Source: Pseudomonas tolaasii NCPPB 2192
Lineage (GTDB): Bacteria > Pseudomonadota > Gammaproteobacteria > Pseudomonadales > Pseudomonadaceae
DNA length: 64,000 nt
NCBI RefSeq assembly: GCF_002813445.1
Contig: NZ_PHHD01000001.1
Coordinates: 1,736,001-1,800,000, forward strand
Reading direction: 5' to 3'
The translations under genes and the position numbers were made by a program. Of this stretch, positions 54,356 through 62,793 are shown piece by piece. Each line of letters starts with the position of its first letter. The first letter of the stretch is position 1. The notes under the pieces are model-generated. The model saw only the letters and a program-made list of their open reading frames with translations, ran no database searches and was not told the origin of the DNA.

Positions 54356-55438
54356 TTATGCGAGCAGGTCTTTGGGTTCGGTGTTGCCCAGGCGTTCGCC
54401 CTGATAACTGCCGTCCTGCACGCGGCGGCACCACTCCAGGTTGTCGAGGTACCACTGCACGGTCTTGCGCAGGCCGGTTTCGAAGGTTTCTTCCGGCACC
54501 CAGCCCAGTTCGCGTTCGATTTTGCCGGCATCGATTGCATAGCGCTGGTCGTGGCCCGGGCGGTCTTTGACGAAGGTGATCAGGTCGGTGAATTTTTCCA
54601 CGCCGGCCGGGCGTTGCGGCGCCAGTTCTTCGAGCAGGGCGCAAATCCCGCGCACCACGTCGATGTTCTTCTGTTCGTTGTGGCCGCCGATGTTGTAGGT
54701 CTCGCCGACCTCGCCTTCGGTCACGACCTTGAACAGGGCGCGGGCGTGATCTTCGACGAACAGCCAGTCACGTACCTGCAAACCGTCACCGTAGACCGGC
54801 AGTGGCTTGCCCGCGAGCGCATTGAGGATAACCAGCGGGATCAGTTTTTCCGGGAAGTGGAACGGCCCGTAGTTGTTCGAGCAGTTGGTCAGCAGCACCG
54901 GCAGGCCGTAAGTGCGCTGCCAGGCGCGAACCAAGTGGTCGGAGGCCGCTTTACTGGCCGAATATGGCGAGCTTGGCGCGTAGGGCGTGGTTTCGGTGAA
55001 CAGGTCGTCCACGCCGTGCAAGTCGCCGTACACCTCATCCGTGGAGATGTGATGGAAACGGAACGCGCTTTTGGCCGGTTCCGCCAGCGTTTGCCAGTAA
55101 GCGCGGGTGGCTTCCAGCAGGCTGTAGGTGCCGACGATGTTGGTCTGGATAAAATCCGACGGGCCGTCGATGGAGCGGTCGACATGGGACTCGGCTGCCA
55201 GGTGCATGATCGCATCAGGCTCAAAGCGTGCCAGCACGGCGCTGACGGTGGCCTGGTCGATGATATCGGCCTGGACGAACTCGTAGCGGCTGTTGGATGC
55301 GATGCTGGTCAGCGATTCCAGGTTGCCGGCGTAGGTGAGTTTGTCGAGGTTGAGCACCTCGTGCTCGGTGTGTTGAATCAGGTGGCGAACCAGGGCGGAG
55401 CCGATGAAACCGGCACCGCCGGTGATGAGAATGCGCAT
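54356..55438 (-). CDS. rfbB: dTDP-glucose 4,6-dehydratase
   Basis: The 360-residue extended SDR enzyme makes dTDP-4-keto-6-deoxyglucose for rhamnose and other surface sugars. It has GGAGFIGSALVRH (residues 7-19) for NAD, STDEVYGDL, and the catalytic YSASKAASD. The other rml genes do not follow here; the next gene downstream is dctB, an unusual partner. It is divergent from the kinase-aminotransferase fusion gene. Confidence 0.92.
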   Translation of the reverse strand: MRILITGGAGFIGSALVRHLIQHTEHEVLNLDKLTYAGNLESLTSIASNSRYEFVQADIIDQATVSAVLARFEPDAIMHLAAESHVDRSIDGPSDFIQTNIVGTYSLLEATRAYWQTLAEPAKSAFRFHHISTDEVYGDLHGVDDLFTETTPYAPSSPYSASKAASDHLVRAWQRTYGLPVLLTNCSNNYGPFHFPEKLIPLVILNALAGKPLPVYGDGLQVRDWLFVEDHARALFKVVTEGEVGETYNIGGHNEQKNIDVVRGICALLEELAPQRPAGVEKFTDLITFVKDRPGHDQRYAIDAGKIERELGWVPEETFETGLRKTVQWYLDNLEWCRRVQDGSYQGERLGNTEPKDLLA

Positions 55439-55592
55439 GTCGAGAGCCTTTTCCTTAGACGGACATTGAGCGAAAGGGGCATAGCTTGAGTTGTGAACCG
55501 GACGGGTGCAAGTGCCGCAAGCGTGGGGGGTTGATTAACGGCCCGGAACAATGGCGAGATACACCCCTGAAAAAAACACCGAGGTCGCCACA

Positions 55593-58496
55593 ATGTTGCT
55601 CGCCACGCTGATCCATCGTGCCAGTCTGCCTTGCCCGCAAGTGGGCCCTGATCAGGCGGCTCAATTGCTGCAGCAACATTACGGGCTTACCGGAAGTTTG
55701 CAGTCGCTGGGCAGCCAGCAGGACCTCAATTACCGCATCGACACCGAACATGGCCGGTTTGTGCTGAAAATCTGCCGGGGTGATTACGCCGCCGTTGAAC
55801 TGCAGGCTCAGCACGCCGCGCTGCATGACCTGCGCGACAAGGTGCGCGTGCCCAAGGTCATCCCCGCTCAAACGGGTGAAGAACTGCTGACCGTGACGGT
55901 GGACGGGCAAACCCTGCACCTGCGGCTGCTGGACTATATCGACGGCCAGCCCCTGACCCACGTGCCGCATCTGGGCCGCGATGTGATCGCAGGTTTTGGC
56001 GAGCTTTGCGGGCGGATGAGCGGTGCGCTGGCGAATTTCCGGCACCCGGGCCTCGACCGCACCCTGCAATGGGACCCGCGCCACGCCCAAGCGCTGATCA
56101 AGCACTTGCTGACCAACCTGGAAAACCTGCCCCATCGCGCCGCGCTGGAACAGGTGGCCGGGCAGGTCGAGGCGCGCATTCAGCCGTTGGCGCAGCACTT
56201 GCCGTGGCAGGCGGTGCACATGGACATCACCGACGACAACGTGGTTTGGCAACGCGATGCCGAGCGCCGCTGGCAACTGCAGGGTGTGATTGATTTCGGC
56301 GACCTGGTGCACACTTGGCGCATTGCTGATCTCTCGGTGACCTGCGCGGCGCTGTTGCACCATGCCGAAGGCGACCCATTTGCCATCCTGCCGGCGATTC
56401 AGGCGTGCCATGCGGTCACGCCATTGCTGCGCGAGGAGCTGCAGGCGCTCTGGCCGCTGATCGTCGCCCGCGCGGCAGTGTTGGTGTTGAGCAGTGAACA
56501 GCAGCAACGCCTGGACCCGGGCAACGCCTACCTGTTGAAAAACGCCGAGCACGAGTGGGAAATTTTCCATGTGGCGACATCGGTGCCGTTTGAGTTGATG
56601 GACGCGGCGATTCTGCGCTGCGTCGGTGAAACGCTGGCGCCGGTGGCCGATCAGGACTTCGCCCCTTTGTTGCCTGGCCTGGTGGGGCGTGAGTTTGCGC
56701 TGATCGATTTGGGTGTGCTCAGCCCGCATTTCGACGCCGGCAATTGGGAGCACCCGGGTATCGACCGGCGCCTGCTGGATGAAGCGGCGACGGTGCACGG
56801 GCTGGCGGCCAGCCGGTACGGCCAATATCGCCTGTCGCGCACCCGCCCTGACAGTGCCGTGGAACCTGAGACCTTTGCTCTCCACGTAGAATTGCATTTG
56901 CCCCACGGCACGGTGCTGGAAGCCCCGTTTGCCGGGACCTTGCGTTACGGCGCCGATGGCCATTTGTGGTTGCAGGGCGCGGATTTGAGCGTGCGGCTGT
57001 GGGGCGTAAACACCACGTTGAAACCCGACGCGGTGCTGGTGAAAGGGCAAGTTGTGGGCGACGTGCATGCGCCGCTGACTGTGCAGCTTTGCCGCGCCGA
57101 CCTTGAGCCGCCGCTGTTCTGCACGCCATCCAGCGCGCTCGCCTGGCAGGCGCTGTGCCCGTCGCCCGCGCAGTTGCTGGGGCTGGCGTGTGATGCTGAG
57201 CCGGAGCTGGACCCCGAAGCCTTGCTGGCGCGGCGTGATGCCAGTTTCGCCCGCTCACAGAAGCACTATTACGCCGACCCGCCGCGCATTGAGCGCGGCT
57301 GGCGCAACCACCTGATCGACATGCAAGGCCGTTCCTACCTCGACATGCTCAACAACGTGGCGGTGCTGGGCCACGGCCACCCGCGCATGGCGGCCGTAGC
57401 GGCGCGGCAATGGTCGTTGCTCAATACCAACTCGCGCTTTCACTACGCGGCCATTGCGGAGTTTTCCGAGCGCCTGCTGGCGTTGGCGCCCGAGGGCATG
57501 GACCGGGTGTTCCTGGTCAACAGCGGCACCGAAGCCAATGACCTGGCGATCCGCCTGGCCTGGGCCTACAGCGGCGGGCGCGACATGCTCAGCGTGCTGG
57601 AGGCTTATCACGGCTGGTCGGTGGCGGCGGACGCGGTGTCCACCTCGATTGCCGACAACCCGCAAGCGCTGAGCAGTCGCCCGGATTGGGTGCACCCGGT
57701 GACGGCGCCGAACACCTATCGCGGTGAATTTCGTGGGCAGGACAGCGCCCCGGATTACGTGAGAAGCGTGGAGCACAACCTGGCGAAAATCGCCACCAGC
57801 GGGCGCCAATTGGCCGGTTTCATTTGTGAGCCGGTGTATGGCAACGCGGGCGGTATTTCCCTGCCGCCGGGTTATTTGCAGCAGGTGTACGGGTTGGTGC
57901 GCGCTCGGGGCGGCGTGTGCATCGCCGATGAAGTGCAGGTGGGCTATGGCCGCATGGGGCATTTCTTCTGGGGGTTTGAAGAGCAGGGCGTGGTTCCGGA
58001 CATCATCACCATGGCCAAGGGCATGGGCAACGGGCAGCCGCTCGGCGCGGTGATTACCCGGCGCGAAATCGCCGAAGCGCTGGAGGCTGAGGGGTATTTC
58101 TTCTCGTCGTCCGGCGGCAGCCCGGTCAGTTGCCGGATCGGCATGGCCGTGCTGGATGTCATGGCGGAAGAAAAACTGTGGGAAAACGCCCAGGTCGTGG
58201 GCGGGCATTTCAAGGCGCGGCTGGAGGCACTGATTGACCGCCACCCGCTGGTCGGTGCTGTTCACGGCTCCGGTTTTTATCTGGGCCTGGAGCTGGTGCG
58301 CGACCGGCACACTCTGGAACCGGCCACTGCAGAAACCATGCTGCTGTGCGAGCGGCTGCGCGAACTGGGTATTTTCATGCAGCCGACCGGTGATTATCTG
58401 AACATCCTCAAGATCAAGCCGCCGATGGTCACCTCTAAACGCAGTGTGGATTTCTTTGTCGACATGCTGTCGAAGGTGCTGGATGAGCAATTATGA
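55593..58496 (+). CDS. Kinase-linker-class III aminotransferase fusion protein
   Basis: The 967-residue protein has three parts. Residues about 15-320 are an APH-like small-molecule kinase with VLKICRGDY, the catalytic HMDITDDN (His209, Asp211, Asn216) and DFGD at 234-237. Residues about 420-500 are a beta-rich M23/lipoyl-like linker (HGTVLEAPFAGTLR). Residues about 565-967 are a class III aminotransferase with IADEVQVGYG and the PLP lysine in TMAKGMGNGQ (Lys809). The pairing parallels hydroxylysine kinase with phosphohydroxylysine phospho-lyase, or ethanolamine-phosphate phospho-lyase. So it may phosphorylate an amino alcohol and then eliminate phosphate and ammonia. GAGG eight bases before ATG 55593 favours this start over 55551. 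Confidence 0.8.
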   Translation: MLLATLIHRASLPCPQVGPDQAAQLLQQHYGLTGSLQSLGSQQDLNYRIDTEHGRFVLKICRGDYAAVELQAQHAALHDLRDKVRVPKVIPAQTGEELLTVTVDGQTLHLRLLDYIDGQPLTHVPHLGRDVIAGFGELCGRMSGALANFRHPGLDRTLQWDPRHAQALIKHLLTNLENLPHRAALEQVAGQVEARIQPLAQHLPWQAVHMDITDDNVVWQRDAERRWQLQGVIDFGDLVHTWRIADLSVTCAALLHHAEGDPFAILPAIQACHAVTPLLREELQALWPLIVARAAVLVLSSEQQQRLDPGNAYLLKNAEHEWEIFHVATSVPFELMDAAILRCVGETLAPVADQDFAPLLPGLVGREFALIDLGVLSPHFDAGNWEHPGIDRRLLDEAATVHGLAASRYGQYRLSRTRPDSAVEPETFALHVELHLPHGTVLEAPFAGTLRYGADGHLWLQGADLSVRLWGVNTTLKPDAVLVKGQVVGDVHAPLTVQLCRADLEPPLFCTPSSALAWQALCPSPAQLLGLACDAEPELDPEALLARRDASFARSQKHYYADPPRIERGWRNHLIDMQGRSYLDMLNNVAVLGHGHPRMAAVAARQWSLLNTNSRFHYAAIAEFSERLLALAPEGMDRVFLVNSGTEANDLAIRLAWAYSGGRDMLSVLEAYHGWSVAADAVSTSIADNPQALSSRPDWVHPVTAPNTYRGEFRGQDSAPDYVRSVEHNLAKIATSGRQLAGFICEPVYGNAGGISLPPGYLQQVYGLVRARGGVCIADEVQVGYGRMGHFFWGFEEQGVVPDIITMAKGMGNGQPLGAVITRREIAEALEAEGYFFSSSGGSPVSCRIGMAVLDVMAEEKLWENAQVVGGHFKARLEALIDRHPLVGAVHGSGFYLGLELVRDRHTLEPATAETMLLCERLRELGIFMQPTGDYLNILKIKPPMVTSKRSVDFFVDMLSKVLDEQL

Positions 58497-58558
58497 TTAA
58501 TCGATTGTTATCGACTAAAGTCTGTAACATTCGTCATTCATGATCTTTTCTCGCTTTT

Positions 58559-58592
58559 AAAGCCGATTTTTATCCGTTATAAAGTCGGCTTT
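58559..58592 (+). terminator. Stem-loop between the fusion gene and aguA
   Basis: AAAGCCGA pairs with TCGGCTTT around an 18-base AT-rich loop, followed by CACC. It may be a weak terminator of the upstream gene or a leader structure of aguA, whose ATG is 26 bases away. Confidence 0.4.
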
Positions 58593-58617
58593 CACCCCAT
58601 TCGGAGCCCCGATTGCC

Positions 58618-59724
58618 ATGACCACCCTGCACAGCACACCCCGCGCCGATGGCTTTTACATGCCCGCCGAATGGGCGCCGCAAACCCAAACCTGGATGAT
58701 CTGGCCCGAGCGCCCCGACAACTGGCGCCTGGGCGGCAAGCCGGCACAGGCTGCGCACGTGGCGGTGGCCAAGGCCATTGCGCGTTTTGAGCCGGTGACG
58801 GTCGCGGTTTCCGCCGGCCAGTACGAAAACGCCCGTGCGCGTTTGGACGTGCCGAATATCCGCGTGGTGGAAATGTCCAACGACGACGCTTGGGTGCGTG
58901 ACACTGGCCCGACGTTCGTGATCAATGACAGCGGCGAAGTGCGCGGCGTGAATTGGGACTTCAACGCCTGGGGCGGCTTTGACGGCGGCCTGTACGCGCC
59001 GTGGAACCGCGACTCGCAGGTGGGCGGCAAGATTTTGGAGATCGAACGCGCGCCGCGTTACCGCACCGAAGGCTTTGTGCTTGAGGGCGGTTCGATCCAC
59101 GTTGACGGCGAAGGCACGGTGATCACCACTGAAGAATGCCTGCTGAACCGCAACCGCAACCCGCACCTGGACCGCGCGGCCATCGAAGCCATCCTCGGCG
59201 ACCACCTGGCGGTGGACAAAGTCATCTGGCTGCCGGACGGCCTGTTCAACGACGAAACCGACGGCCATGTGGATAACTTCTGCTGCTACGTGCGCCCCGG
59301 CGAAGTGTTGTTGGCCTGGACCGACGACGCGCAAGACCCGAACTACGCACGCTGCCACGCCGCCCTGGACGTGCTGCAAAGCAGCACTGACGCCAAAGGC
59401 CGCCCGTTCACGGTGCACAAAATGCCGATTCCAGGCCCGCTGTACGCCACCGAAGAAGAGTGCGCAGGCGTTGACCCGGTCGACGGCTCCCAGGAGCGTA
59501 ATCCGACCGTGCGGTTGGCCGGTTCCTACGTCAACTTTCTGATCGTCAACGGCGGCATCATCGCGCCGAGCTTCGACGACCCACTGGATGGCGAGGCCAA
59601 AAAGATCCTGCAGAACCTGTTCCCGCAGCACGAAGTGGTGATGGTGCCGGGCCGCGAACTGTTACTGGGTGGCGGCAATATTCATTGCCTGACACAACAG
59701 CAACCCGCCCCGCACAAAAACTGA
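58618..59724 (+). CDS. aguA: Agmatine deiminase
   Basis: The 368-residue enzyme turns agmatine into N-carbamoylputrescine and ammonia, leading from arginine to putrescine. The guanidine-modifying fold is shown by MIWPERPDNWR, SNDDAWVRDTGPTFV, EGGSIHVDGEG, DGHVDNFCCY and the catalytic Cys in GGGNIHCLTQQ near the end. No aguB lies next to it. The upstream fusion gene, which may handle amino alcohols, reads in the same direction 121 bases before it. A strong terminator follows. Confidence 0.93.
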   Translation: MTTLHSTPRADGFYMPAEWAPQTQTWMIWPERPDNWRLGGKPAQAAHVAVAKAIARFEPVTVAVSAGQYENARARLDVPNIRVVEMSNDDAWVRDTGPTFVINDSGEVRGVNWDFNAWGGFDGGLYAPWNRDSQVGGKILEIERAPRYRTEGFVLEGGSIHVDGEGTVITTEECLLNRNRNPHLDRAAIEAILGDHLAVDKVIWLPDGLFNDETDGHVDNFCCYVRPGEVLLAWTDDAQDPNYARCHAALDVLQSSTDAKGRPFTVHKMPIPGPLYATEEECAGVDPVDGSQERNPTVRLAGSYVNFLIVNGGIIAPSFDDPLDGEAKKILQNLFPQHEVVMVPGRELLLGGGNIHCLTQQQPAPHKN

Positions 59725-59787
59725 GTGCAGTTGTAACAGCTGCCTGCGTAATGGCGTAAAGCCACCTTTTGTCGGGCGCTCACAGCA

Positions 59788-59820
59788 AGCCCGCGGCCCA
59801 GCAAGGTCGCGGGCTTTTTT
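59788..59820 (+). terminator. Intrinsic terminator after aguA
   Basis: AGCCCGCGGCC pairs with GGTCGCGGGCT around a short loop, followed by six T bases. Confidence 0.88.
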
Positions 59821-59960
59821 GTGCGCCAATGCCCGTAAACACGGGACTTTGGCATAGCTCTTGTATCGTTGATGCAACAGTGACTCACGGTAAGAACCGC
59901 GCAGTTCTGTCACAAACCTTGAGTAAGTTAGCCGCTCACGCAGCAGGAGAGAGCGCTGAA

Positions 59961-60173
59961 ATGAATGCCGATATCAACCTGATCTACACGCGCACGTTCC
60001 ACCCGATGCGGGTCAACGGTGATGCGATCCAGGCACTGGCGCAGTGGTTGAAGGCAAACGGCTCGCGACAGGTGCGCAGCGCTGACCTGCGCAGCGTGAT
60101 GAGTGAGCGTTACCCGGCGGGGTTGTTCACGGAGGATGAAGTGAAAGCGCTGTGTGAGTTGATGCACAGCTGA
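59961..60173 (+). CDS. Small conserved-looking hypothetical protein, 70 residues
   Basis: I do not recognise a family. The product has a strand-like start (MNADINLIYTRTFHP) and two charged helices (GDAIQALAQWLKANG, TEDEVKALCELMH), with one Cys, and no signal or membrane segment. AGGAGAG lies 10 bases upstream of ATG 59961. It follows the aguA terminator, so it should have its own promoter in the 140-base gap. A REP doublet follows its stop. Confidence 0.7.
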   Translation: MNADINLIYTRTFHPMRVNGDAIQALAQWLKANGSRQVRSADLRSVMSERYPAGLFTEDEVKALCELMHS

Positions 60174-60193
60174 AAAACAACGGGATCAAAAAT

Positions 60194-60279
60194 GTGGGAG
60201 CTGGCTTGCCTGCGATAGCGGAGTATCAGCTGGAAATCATTGGCTGACACTCCGCTATCGCAGGCAAGCCAGCTCCCAC
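60194..60279. repeat. REP doublet (REPIN)
   Basis: GTGGGAGCTGGCTTGCCTGCGATAGCGGAGT faces ACTCCGCTATCGCAGGCAAGCCAGCTCCCAC, one of the best paired elements in the window. Confidence 0.93.
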
Positions 60280-60295
60280 ATTGTCGGTGTTTTGT

Positions 60296-62383
60296 TTAGA
60301 AACTGTAGGTGCCGGTGACGACCAGGTTACGTGGTTCGCCCGGCTGGATCTGTGCCGCACTGGTGGCCGATTCGTAGTAGTGCTTGTCGGCGATATTGTT
60401 CAGCGCTGCGCGCACGTCCCATTCCTTGTGGCGGAACCCGGCCAACGCATCCCAACGGCCATAACCCGGCAGCATCACGGTGTTGAGGTTGTCGGCATAA
60501 CGGTCGCCCACCAGGGTCAAACCGGTTTCCGCGTACCAGCCCATTTCCGGTTTCCAGGTGATGAACAGGCTGCCATTGCGCTTGGCCACGTCGCTGACGC
60601 GCTTGCCCTCAAAGCCGTTATTGTCCTTCTCGACCTTGGCATCCTGCAGGCCGATGCCGCCGCGTACGTACCAGTTGCCAACGACTTTGCCGGTGGCGGT
60701 CAGCTCCACGCCGCGTGAGCGTTGCATGCCGGTGAGCAGGGTGACGGTGCGGTCCAGCGGGTCGCTGGTGCGGCGGTTGTAGAGTTCCAGTTCGTACACG
60801 GCGAGGGTGGTGCTCAGGCGCTCGTCGAGCCAATCGCTTTTCACGCCGATTTCCTTTTGCCGGGTCAGCTCCGGGCTCAGGTCATTCACGCTGCCGGCGG
60901 CGTTCGGGGTGATGCCGATCAAGCCACCGCCGGCCGGCGAGAAGGTTTTGCTCCACGACGCATAAAACGAATGGTGTTCCAGCGGCGTCCACACCAGGCC
61001 GACGCGCGGGCTCGTGCTGTGGCTTTCGACGGCTTGGCGGGTGTTGAGCAGTTTGTTGGTGGTGTCCACTTCAAAGTGGTCGTAGCGCAGGCCTGCCAGC
61101 AGTTGCCATTGATCGTTGAGGCGCAGTTGGTCCTGCACATACAGCGCGCGGCTCTCGACTTCGGTGTGGTTGTTGCTCGAGGCGCTCATGCGCCCGGTGT
61201 GGCTCAAGTGGCGATCAGGATTATTGAGGTCCACGCTCGGCACGGCCTGGCCGCCACGGTTCACGGCGGTGGCGGTGTACAACTTCGGATCGCGGCGCTG
61301 GCTGCCCAGCTCAAGGCCGGTGAGCAGGCGGTGTTCCAGGCCGAAGGTGTCGAAACCGCCTTCCAGCTCGAGGTTGTTGAAAACATTGCGGGTGGTCAGG
61401 TCCTGCTGCCAGCGCTGGCGCGTGACCTTGTTGGTTTTTGTGTCAACGCCGGTCTGGTAAGTGTTGTCGAAGTCGCTGTCGAGCTTGAACACGCCGAGGG
61501 TGTGGCGCAGTTGCCAGTTGGCGTTGAGTTCATACGCCAGTTTGGAGCGCAGGGACTGGGTTTTATCGTCGATGTAGTCGCGGTTGTCGAAGTAGGTGGT
61601 GCCGCGGCTCACATCGGCCGGGCGCCCGTTGACTCCCGGAATGCCGCGATCGGGCGTGCGGTCGTAGCGGCTGTATTCGTACTGCACCAGCCAGTTCAGG
61701 TCGGGGCTGAGCTGCCAGCTCATGGACGGCGCGAACAGCTTGCGGTTGCCGCTCACGCCGTCACGGAAGCTGTTGTTGTCCTGGTTACCCATGTTCAGGC
61801 GCAGGCTGATGTCGTCGGTCGGGTCGGTGCTGAGGTCGGCGTACAGGCTGCGCAAATCCTCGCTGCCGCCCTGTGCCTCAATGCTGGATTTGCGCCCGGC
61901 CTGGGGCAGTTTGCTGACGCGGTTGACGATGCCACCCTGGCCGCCCCGCCCGTAAAGCACGGCGGCCGGGCCTTTGAGCACCTCGATGCGCTCGATGTTG
62001 TGCAGGTCGCGCACGTATTGGCTGTCGTCGCGGATGCCGTCGAGGTAGAAGTCGTTGCTCGCGTCGAAACCGCGGATGCGCAGGCTGTCGAAGCGCGTGT
62101 CGGCACCGCTGCTGACGTTGGGAATGCCGCTCAACGCCTTGCCCAGGTCATTGGTGCCGTAGGCGCGCAGGCTTTCGGTCTTTACCGCGTCGATGGCCTG
62201 GGGCACATATCGCACTGAAGTCGCGGTGCGGGTGGCGGTGTTGGTGTCCCTGACGCGTGGGTCATCTTCATCGGCTTCGGCGCTCACCGAGGTTTCGGGC
62301 AGGACCGTGGCAGCGCAGGCGAAACCGGCAGACAGCAGAAAAGAAAGCCCAAGGGTGATGGGCGTCAGGCGAGAGGCAGTCAT
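60296..62383 (-). CDS. TonB-dependent siderophore receptor
   Basis: The 695-residue outer-membrane receptor has a signal peptide (LGLSFLLSAGFACAATVLPE), a plug domain (SLRAYGTNDLGKALSGIPNVSSG, IRGFDASNDFYLDGIRDDSQYVRDLHNIERIEVLKGPAAVLYGRGGQGGIVN) and a 22-strand barrel ending GTYSF. It most resembles catecholate-type receptors such as Fiu/PiuA. It has no N-terminal signalling domain, so it is not controlled through an anti-sigma factor. ATG 62383 gives a normal signal peptide; an upstream ATG at 62443 lies inside a Fur-like box and is unlikely. Confidence 0.9.
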   Translation of the reverse strand: MTASRLTPITLGLSFLLSAGFACAATVLPETSVSAEADEDDPRVRDTNTATRTATSVRYVPQAIDAVKTESLRAYGTNDLGKALSGIPNVSSGADTRFDSLRIRGFDASNDFYLDGIRDDSQYVRDLHNIERIEVLKGPAAVLYGRGGQGGIVNRVSKLPQAGRKSSIEAQGGSEDLRSLYADLSTDPTDDISLRLNMGNQDNNSFRDGVSGNRKLFAPSMSWQLSPDLNWLVQYEYSRYDRTPDRGIPGVNGRPADVSRGTTYFDNRDYIDDKTQSLRSKLAYELNANWQLRHTLGVFKLDSDFDNTYQTGVDTKTNKVTRQRWQQDLTTRNVFNNLELEGGFDTFGLEHRLLTGLELGSQRRDPKLYTATAVNRGGQAVPSVDLNNPDRHLSHTGRMSASSNNHTEVESRALYVQDQLRLNDQWQLLAGLRYDHFEVDTTNKLLNTRQAVESHSTSPRVGLVWTPLEHHSFYASWSKTFSPAGGGLIGITPNAAGSVNDLSPELTRQKEIGVKSDWLDERLSTTLAVYELELYNRRTSDPLDRTVTLLTGMQRSRGVELTATGKVVGNWYVRGGIGLQDAKVEKDNNGFEGKRVSDVAKRNGSLFITWKPEMGWYAETGLTLVGDRYADNLNTVMLPGYGRWDALAGFRHKEWDVRAALNNIADKHYYESATSAAQIQPGEPRNLVVTGTYSF

Positions 62384-62428
62384 GGAGGAGCGTATCCAAA
62401 AAGGTTGGGATGGAAATTGCGCGCGAAT

Positions 62429-62447
62429 GGTAATGCTTTGCATTTAC
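62429..62447 (-). promoter_or_regulatory. Fur-box-like site upstream of the siderophore receptor
   Basis: The minus-strand 19-mer GTAAATGCAAAGCATTACC matches the Fur consensus at 13 of 19 positions and contains the inverted repeat AATGC-AAA-GCATT. It lies about 46 bases before the receptor start, where Fur would block transcription when iron is plentiful. Confidence 0.6.
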
Positions 62448-62594
62448 GCGCGTTATCTATTCCCAAACATGCCTTCAAGTAAAATGTTACTTAATGTGTT
62501 TACGGCGGATTTCGGAGGGGTTCGCAGGCTTTAACGCGGGCGTCAGAGACGGTGGCTTAGACGTTTTTCGCCTAAATACAGACGATTCACGAAA

Positions 62595-62624
62595 TTGACA
62601 CATAGTTCAACGCGCGCATAGGAT
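62595..62624 (+). promoter_or_regulatory. Sigma-70-like promoter
   Basis: TTGACA (perfect -35) is followed after 18 bases by TAGGAT (-10 like, four of six). Transcription would start near 62631, about 160 bases before the porin start, and would meet a terminator at 62671. Confidence 0.55.
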
Positions 62625-62670
62625 TGCGCCCAACGCCTGTGGCTAACCGCCATGACTCATCCAATAAAAA

Positions 62671-62710
62671 AAGGCCCGCGGCAGTTCAGTCGTCCGCGGG
62701 CCTTCTTTTT
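62671..62710. terminator. Bidirectional hairpin terminator upstream of the porin gene
   Basis: AAGGCCCGCGG pairs perfectly with CCGCGGGCCTT. It is followed by CTTTTTT on the + strand and flanked by an A run on its left side (T run on the minus strand). It lies between two divergent genes, where no transcript needs to end, so it may act as an attenuator for the porin or end a short RNA. Confidence 0.8.
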
Positions 62711-62793
62711 TCCGGAAAAAGTCGACACCAAAAAAGCGACACGGAGCTTGGTGTCACAGCGCGTACTCAACCAGTAATAAGGAATATAAAAAA

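Noticed and set aside
55455..57068. 537-codon open frame on the minus strand
   Set aside because: Antisense of the kinase part of the fusion gene, composition typical of shadow frames.
60722..62218. 498-codon open frame on the + strand
   Set aside because: Antisense of the TonB-dependent receptor; alanine- and valine-rich without motifs.
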